Assembly (NCBI GenBank): GCA_028820845.1
Contig: JAPPII010000009.1
Location: 1 to 64,000, forward strand
Direction of reading: 5' to 3'
Length of the DNA: 64,000 bases
From: Candidatus Poribacteria bacterium
Lineage (GTDB): Bacteria; Poribacteria; WGA-4E; WGA-3G
Shown: positions 59,648 through 64,000 of the stretch, piece after piece
Position numbering within the stretch: the stretch's first letter is position 1
Layout of the letters: the number at the start of each line of letters is the position of its first letter
The notes under the pieces: generated by a model
Databases searched by the model: none
The model's input: only the letters and a program-made list of their open reading frames with translations
What the model was told of the DNA's origin: nothing
Program-made: the position numbers and the translations under genes

Positions 59648-60730
59648 ATGAAATGCAAGGCAACACACATTTTTTATAGACTTTCTCACTTTTCACTCGG
59701 CACGCTACTCTTTTTTAGTTCAATGTTGATTTCGTGCGGAGAAGAACAAGGGAGCTGGACATCTGTCCAACAGGAAGCCGAATATATCTACGGTGTGTGG
59801 CATAGCACCACAACAAAACAAGCGCAACAGACGATACTTGAAGTTGGAGAAAACATCAAGAACGCGTCAGGACTGTTAGCGCAATTCGTAACAACAGGAA
59901 ACAGCGTCCAAACAACTGTTCCACCCGAGCATCTTTTACCGAGTAATGGAGAATTATCGGGTTGGGTACAGTCGCGCGCGTCATCAACTTATGAGGGCAA
60001 AACACTTTACCGCGATAGACCCTCGTCCCCGGATCTCTACTACGCTTACGGTTTCAAACGGCAGGCAGAAGTGGAATACGAAACGCCTCAATTCGGTTCA
60101 AAACCGTTGATTTTACTCGAAGTTTTCGACATGGGTTCACCAGAAAACGCCCTTGGGATTTATAATTTCCATACCTACCCAAAAATGAGATTTGAATGGA
60201 TTGGGAGCAAAGCGATGCTTTCAGGCAACTATCTCCGATTTTCAAAAGGAAAGTATTTCATTCAAATTGAGGGTTATGAAATAGCGACTGGCATCCGCGA
60301 GGGTATGGTGGCACTCGCTAAAATTATCGCTACACAGATTAAAGACCCTCCACCGGAACCGCCAATCCTGGCACTATTACCGAGTCGCAATAAGGTAAAC
60401 GGAAGTATCAAGTTATTCCGCTCAAATTGGGTATTGCGTCAACTCTACAGCACACTACCAGTCAATACACCACAATTAACGGATACAGCCATCGGGGTAT
60501 CTGCGCGTTACCTGGACAACACGAAATCAACAAACTGGACGGATGCCCAAATTGTTTTCATCATCCGTTTCGCTGATACCGCTACTGCGGAATCTGCGTA
60601 TACGCTTTACCGAGATTCCTTAACGAAAGGGCAAGTACCTTTTGAAGTCAGAACGAGTGGAAACTTTCTCATCAACGAAGCCTCTTCTGTAGGAGGGGTT
60701 TCCAACCCCGATACGAAGTCTCTGCCGTAG
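59648..60730 (+). CDS. DUF6599-like lipoprotein, C-terminus formed by the 38-bp repeat
   Basis: 360 residues from the ATG at 59648, taken because a lipoprotein signal with lipobox LISCG follows at about 31 residues; the frame extends back to 59603. The body (AYGFKRQAEVEYE, ILLEVFDMGSPENALGIYNF, FQIEGYEIATGIREGMVALA-type) suits the DUF6599 family of Gram-negative lipoproteins. The last 17 or so codons, after NEAS, read SVGGVSNPDTKSLP and come entirely from the first unit of the tandem repeat at 60689-60829, which also supplies the stop. Confidence 0.7.
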   Translation: MKCKATHIFYRLSHFSLGTLLFFSSMLISCGEEQGSWTSVQQEAEYIYGVWHSTTTKQAQQTILEVGENIKNASGLLAQFVTTGNSVQTTVPPEHLLPSNGELSGWVQSRASSTYEGKTLYRDRPSSPDLYYAYGFKRQAEVEYETPQFGSKPLILLEVFDMGSPENALGIYNFHTYPKMRFEWIGSKAMLSGNYLRFSKGKYFIQIEGYEIATGIREGMVALAKIIATQIKDPPPEPPILALLPSRNKVNGSIKLFRSNWVLRQLYSTLPVNTPQLTDTAIGVSARYLDNTKSTNWTDAQIVFIIRFADTATAESAYTLYRDSLTKGQVPFEVRTSGNFLINEASSVGGVSNPDTKSLP

Positions 60731-60829
60731 GAGGGGTTTCCAACCCCGATACGAAGTCTCTGCCGTAGGAGGGGTTTCCAACCCCGATACGAAGTCTCTG
60801 CCGTAGAAGGGGTTTCCAACCCCGATACC
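60689..60829 (+). repeat. 38-bp tandem array (3.7 units) built on the hairpin repeat
   Basis: Units start at 60689, 60727, 60765 and 60803. Each reads GTAGGAGGGGTTTCCAACCC then CGATACGAAGTCTCTGCC; the core AGGGGTTTCCAACCCC is the family hairpin. The units are almost identical: the fourth has GTAGAAGGGG. The last copy is partial. The array overlaps the end of the DUF6599-like gene and ends 20 bases before the amidohydrolase gene. Confidence 0.9.
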
Positions 60830-60849
60830 TTGTAGAAAAGGAGTTTTTT

Positions 60850-61602
60850 ATGCGAGGCGATTTTGAAGCTTATCTCAACGATTCATTTCGTGACGAAAAT
60901 GGCAAACTTAACTTAGCATCGTTGCTGGCTTTAGAGGACGAAGCCGATATGGATGTTGCCGTTATCATGCCGAACACCCAACCACTCCCGCAAAACGCGG
61001 AACTTGGGGAGGCAATTCGCGGCAATTCGCGCGCTCTGGGTTGTGCCCTCGTGCACCCAACAGAACCCGATCCCGTCGAACAGGTCAAGTTGGCTGCTGA
61101 GGAGTGGGGTATGCGCGGGATTAAATTGATGCCAGCTGTCCATAACTACAATGTAGATGATCCAATCGTCCGTCCTGTCGTTGAAGCTGCACGTGACCAT
61201 GGACTTATCGTCTCAATCCACTCTGGACCTAACAATTGTCATCCAAATCGGATTGGTACGGTCGCCGGTTGGGTCCCAGAAACACCGGTTATTATGGATC
61301 ACATGGGGTTCCCGGACGACTTAGACGCGGCAATCTCTGTGGCAAAAGCCAACAAAAATATTTCGCTTGGCACAACGATATTGCGTTTTCATCGCCGTTG
61401 GGGAACGGATCCAGACGCGGTTGTACCAACAGAGGTCAAAAAAGCGGTTGATGAACTTGGACCTGAACAGATCGTTTTTGGTTCCAATTTGCCCGAATAC
61501 CGTCCTATTCAGGTTATCAATGCCCTCAAGCGATTAGAACTCGGGGACGACGCAGAAGCACTCATTTTCGGTGAGAATCTGGCACGTATCTATGAACTTT
61601 AA
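60850..61602 (+). CDS. Amidohydrolase-like TIM-barrel protein
   Basis: 250 residues from the ATG, with AAAAGGAG upstream. The segments VAVIMPNTQPL, GCALVHPTEPDP, MRGIKLMPAVHN, GLIVSIHSGPNN, VIMDHMGFPDD and GSNLPEYRP follow the beta-strand pattern of amidohydrolase family 2. His residues in SIHSG and MDHMG correspond to metal or catalytic positions, but the early HxH of many members is absent, so metal content is uncertain. Its N-terminus appears to lack the first strand. Role unknown. Confidence 0.7.
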   Translation: MRGDFEAYLNDSFRDENGKLNLASLLALEDEADMDVAVIMPNTQPLPQNAELGEAIRGNSRALGCALVHPTEPDPVEQVKLAAEEWGMRGIKLMPAVHNYNVDDPIVRPVVEAARDHGLIVSIHSGPNNCHPNRIGTVAGWVPETPVIMDHMGFPDDLDAAISVAKANKNISLGTTILRFHRRWGTDPDAVVPTEVKKAVDELGPEQIVFGSNLPEYRPIQVINALKRLELGDDAEALIFGENLARIYEL

Positions 61603-61612
61603 GATCATCTAT

Positions 61613-61638
61613 GGTAGGCACAGTTTCCTAACCGTGCC
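61613..61638 (+). repeat. Hairpin repeat, copy l
   Basis: GGTAGGCACAGTT, TCCT, AACCGTGCC. One mismatch (A opposite C) in a nine-pair stem. It lies right after the amidohydrolase stop and before gcvT. Confidence 0.7.
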
Positions 61639-61692
61639 GGTTCACAATGTGTCAGTAATTGTAAGATCCACTATGAATCAACGTTTACACTT

Positions 61693-62772
61693 ATGAAACA
61701 GACACCGCTTTATCAGATCCATAAAACCCTGAATGCGAAATTCACCGAATTCGGCGGTTGGGAGATGCCGCTTCAATACAGCAGTATTGTTAAGGAGCAT
61801 CTATCTGTTCGGACGACCGTCGGTCTGTTTGATCTGTCACACATGGGAGAACTTGAGGTTTATGGTCAAGGCGCGAACGCGTTGGTGCAAAAACTCAGCA
61901 CTAATGATGTGGGTCGCTTAACCAATGGACGTGTATTGTATACCCTATTCTGCAACGAAGCAGGTGGGATCGTTGACGACCTTCTCGTCTATCGGTACGT
62001 CGATAATCACTATATGCTGGTCGTCAATGCAGCCAACATCGAAAAAGATCGAATGTGGGTAGAAAGCCACAACGACACCGAGGCAGAAGTCAGAGACGTG
62101 AGCGAAGACACAGCCCTCATTGCGCTACAGGGTCCAAAGTCAATCGACATCCTAAAACCGTTGGTTCCCGAACAAGAGATTTCTGAAATTCGGTATTTTC
62201 GATTTACGCGCAACGAGGTAGCAGGCATCCCAACCACGATTTCGCGGACGGGCTATACCGGAGAAGCCGGTTTTGAGCTATACGTTTCGGCTGAAAACGC
62301 AGAACGTCTGTGGAATGCTCTTTACCCTGAGGTGATAGCCGCTGAGGGACAACCGGTGGGACTCGGTGCTCGCGATACGCTGCGACTTGAAGCTGGTCTA
62401 CGGCTCTACGGCATGGATATGGACGATGACACCAACCCGTTTGAAGCTGGACTTGGTAAGTTTGTCAAATCCAAGAACCGACAATTCGTCGGCAAGCGTG
62501 CGCTTAGCACCAAGAAAAAAAAGGGAAACCTTGCGAAACAGATGGTAGGTTTTCAGATGCTTGACCGGGCAGTGGCACGTTCAGGTTACGCCGTTTATCA
62601 AGCAGGTGAACACATCGGGAACGTGACGAGCGGTGCCCCCTCACCGACTCTCAAATGTAGTATCGGTTTCGCTCTTGTAACATCACAAACAATATCTGAA
62701 GATGATAAAATCGACATAGAAATCCGTAGTAGGATGCATCCTGCTAAAATTGTAACCGTGCCTTTTATCTAA
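61693..62772 (+). CDS. gcvT: Aminomethyltransferase (glycine cleavage T protein)
   Basis: 359 residues. The T protein releases ammonia from the lipoyl-bound aminomethyl group and forms 5,10-methylene-tetrahydrofolate. Seen are FGGWEMPLQYSSIVKEHL, SHMGELEVYGQ, GGIVDDLLVYRYVD (the catalytic Asp), GYTGEAGFELYV and ARDTLRLEAGLRLYG, and the C-terminal domain TSGAPSPTLKCSIGFALV. Together with gcvH downstream it marks a folate-dependent glycine-cleavage cluster. Confidence 0.93.
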   Translation: MKQTPLYQIHKTLNAKFTEFGGWEMPLQYSSIVKEHLSVRTTVGLFDLSHMGELEVYGQGANALVQKLSTNDVGRLTNGRVLYTLFCNEAGGIVDDLLVYRYVDNHYMLVVNAANIEKDRMWVESHNDTEAEVRDVSEDTALIALQGPKSIDILKPLVPEQEISEIRYFRFTRNEVAGIPTTISRTGYTGEAGFELYVSAENAERLWNALYPEVIAAEGQPVGLGARDTLRLEAGLRLYGMDMDDDTNPFEAGLGKFVKSKNRQFVGKRALSTKKKKGNLAKQMVGFQMLDRAVARSGYAVYQAGEHIGNVTSGAPSPTLKCSIGFALVTSQTISEDDKIDIEIRSRMHPAKIVTVPFI

Positions 62773-62797
62773 TATCAACACTCAAACGGAGAAAATC

Positions 62798-63613
62798 ATG
62801 GATACCATAAACGGTTTTGAATTCAAGCAGAGAAAGTATATGCCAGTCTTTCCAAAAGCAAACGGTAAAACAACTATCTATATTGAAGGCTATCCATGTG
62901 AGGACGACGAGCCGATGTCCGCAACCGATTTTCATGGCGAACAGATTAACACGCTCGCCGATCAATTCAAACGATACTTCGCGATCAACGAACTCGTTCA
63001 TATCACTGTTGACAGTTTTATCTATTATAGTGAAGGCGACATCACAAAATGTGTCGCTCCTGATATTCACATCGTCTTCGGGGTCGCGAAATATCCGTTA
63101 CGCCGTAGTTTCTATACGTGGGCAGAAGGCGCAGCACCCGTTGCTGTCTTTGAGTTCCTCTCTGACGCGACAGCACGTCAAGATCGGACTGAAAAAGTCG
63201 GCGTGTATCTCAATGATATAGGTGTCCAGGAGTATTTTATACATCAACCGGAGCTGAAGAAACCTGCAGAGCTTCGCGGGTGGCGGCAGGATCCGTCAGG
63301 CGGTATTGTTGAAATGGAACCGGATGCAGAAGGTGGTCTGTTCAGCGAAGCGTTAAATCTCTACTTTCGCTGGGAGGAACAACATCACACCCATGTTAGG
63401 TTGTTACGTCCGTATCTGCCAGATGGCACGCCGATTACAACATCTCTGGAGGAGCAGCACCTCAAAGAGGCGGCAGAAACACGCGCAACAGAAGAAGCAC
63501 AACGCCGACAAGAGGCCGAAAAACTCGCAGCAACTGAAGCACAACGCCGACAGGATGCTGAAATAGAATTAGAAAAACTCCGGACACAACTTGCGAACCT
63601 TCAAAGTCAATAG
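62798..63613 (+). CDS. Uma2-family (DUF820) nuclease-like protein
   Basis: 271 residues; GGAGAA lies before the ATG. The Uma2 core (about 20-200) is a PD-(D/E)xK-like fold: CVAPDIHIVFGV (the Asp), VAVFEFLSDATARQDRTEK (Glu, and the late Lys) and DIGVQEYFIHQPE. The C-terminal 60 residues are a Gln/Glu/Ala-rich coiled coil with a repeated AQRRQ(E/D)AE unit. Such genes are numerous in cyanobacteria and Poribacteria; function unknown. It interrupts the gcvT-gcvH order. Confidence 0.85.
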   Translation: MDTINGFEFKQRKYMPVFPKANGKTTIYIEGYPCEDDEPMSATDFHGEQINTLADQFKRYFAINELVHITVDSFIYYSEGDITKCVAPDIHIVFGVAKYPLRRSFYTWAEGAAPVAVFEFLSDATARQDRTEKVGVYLNDIGVQEYFIHQPELKKPAELRGWRQDPSGGIVEMEPDAEGGLFSEALNLYFRWEEQHHTHVRLLRPYLPDGTPITTSLEEQHLKEAAETRATEEAQRRQEAEKLAATEAQRRQDAEIELEKLRTQLANLQSQ

Positions 63614-63702
63614 CTCAGTTAAAAGCAGTACGCACACGCCATGTGCAGTAATCCGTTGAGGCAGTAAATTAAAACATACAAATAAATGTGAAGGGAAATT
63701 AG

Positions 63703-64000
63703 ATGATCCCAGAAAACTTAAAATACATGGAAAGCCATGAATGGGCAAGACAAGAAGACGATATTGCCACTATCGGTATCAGCGACTACGCGCAATCTGA
63801 AATTCAGGATATTGTCTACGTCGAATTGCCAGAAGTCGGCGCAGAGCTCACACAGAAAACCGAGTTCGGTGTCATAGAATCTGTCAAAGCAGCGTTTGAC
63901 CTTTATGCACCGGTCAGTGGCGAAGTGATCGAGGTCAATGAATCGCTCCTTGACGCGCCGGAACAGGTGAATGAATCTCCTTATGATGACGGGTGGTTTC
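63703..64000 (+). CDS. gcvH: Glycine cleavage H protein, cut by the window end
   Basis: 99 residues visible. It starts at the ATG 63703 with AAGGGAA upstream and runs off the right edge, so no stop is seen. The lipoyl carrier segment is clear: [39 protein letters not shown], with the lipoylated Lys in ESVKA, and the ending segment PYDDGWF. It shuttles the aminomethyl group between P, T and L proteins. The expected P gene would lie beyond the window. Confidence 0.93.
   Translation, partial: MIPENLKYMESHEWARQEDDIATIGISDYAQSEIQDIVYVELPEVGAELTQKTEFGVIESVKAAFDLYAPVSGEVIEVNESLLDAPEQVNESPYDDGWF

Noticed and set aside
60689-60829. CRISPR array
   Set aside because: The 38-bp units are contiguous and identical throughout, with no variable spacers and no cas genes nearby.

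Overview
The window reads as a chromosomal stretch of a Gram-negative, didermic bacterium: it carries a TolC-type outer-membrane channel, an LptE-like lipoprotein and a family 9 (heptosyltransferase-type) glycosyltransferase next to ordinary bacterial housekeeping genes. Phytanoyl-CoA-dioxygenase-like proteins, HEAT repeats, a Uma2 nuclease, a DUF6599-like lipoprotein and a methanopterin-type enzyme together suggest a Candidatus Poribacteria / Planctomycetes-like lineage. That assignment is inference from gene content only; no rRNA is present.

Layout. 1-12.0 kb is an accessory, defence-rich zone. It holds two related IS3-family elements around a TIR-like effector gene and a membrane-protein gene that the second IS has split, then an HNH protein, a 1018-residue restriction-methylation enzyme, a serine carboxypeptidase, a Gfo/Idh/MocA oxidoreductase and an ATPase fused to a TOPRIM-like (DUF4435-like, PARIS-like) domain. 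12-28.8 kb holds metabolic enzymes (aldo/keto reductase, SDR, two PhyH-type proteins, a class III aminotransferase) and a MacAB-TolC-like efflux system in two blocks: adaptor plus permease at 13.1-16.5 kb, and TolC plus second adaptor plus ATPase at 24.6-28.8 kb. Between the blocks lie a caspase-like/PEGA membrane protein and an IsrB-like (HNH-less RRXRR) element. 28.9-34.6 kb has a beta-RFAP-synthase-like gene, nfuA, a primary-type sigma factor whose region 1.2 motif is repeated four times, a decarboxylase half and acetyl-CoA synthetase.

35.1-41.7 kb is a second defence island, all on the minus strand: a restriction nuclease-methylase fusion, a DUF4145 protein, a specificity subunit, a nucleotidyltransferase with a DUF262 partner, and a RelE-type toxin-antitoxin pair. 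42.6-47.9 kb has envelope genes and a CCA-adding/poly(A) polymerase-type enzyme. 48-58.5 kb is the classical rimP-nusA-rnpM-infB-ylxP-rbfA-nrnA-ribF-rpsO-pnp cluster, but without truB at its usual place. 58.7-64 kb holds envelope lipoproteins, an amidohydrolase and the start of a glycine-cleavage cluster (gcvT, then a Uma2 gene, then gcvH running off the end).

Across the window a short hairpin repeat (core GGTTTCTAACC, often preceded by GTAGG) recurs about a dozen times between genes. The outer stem bases change together, so pairing is kept while sequence is not. One copy doubles as a probable terminator behind pnp, one is tandemly amplified into a 38-bp array that supplies the end of a gene, and one is split by a 70-odd-bp element that has a relative elsewhere in the window.
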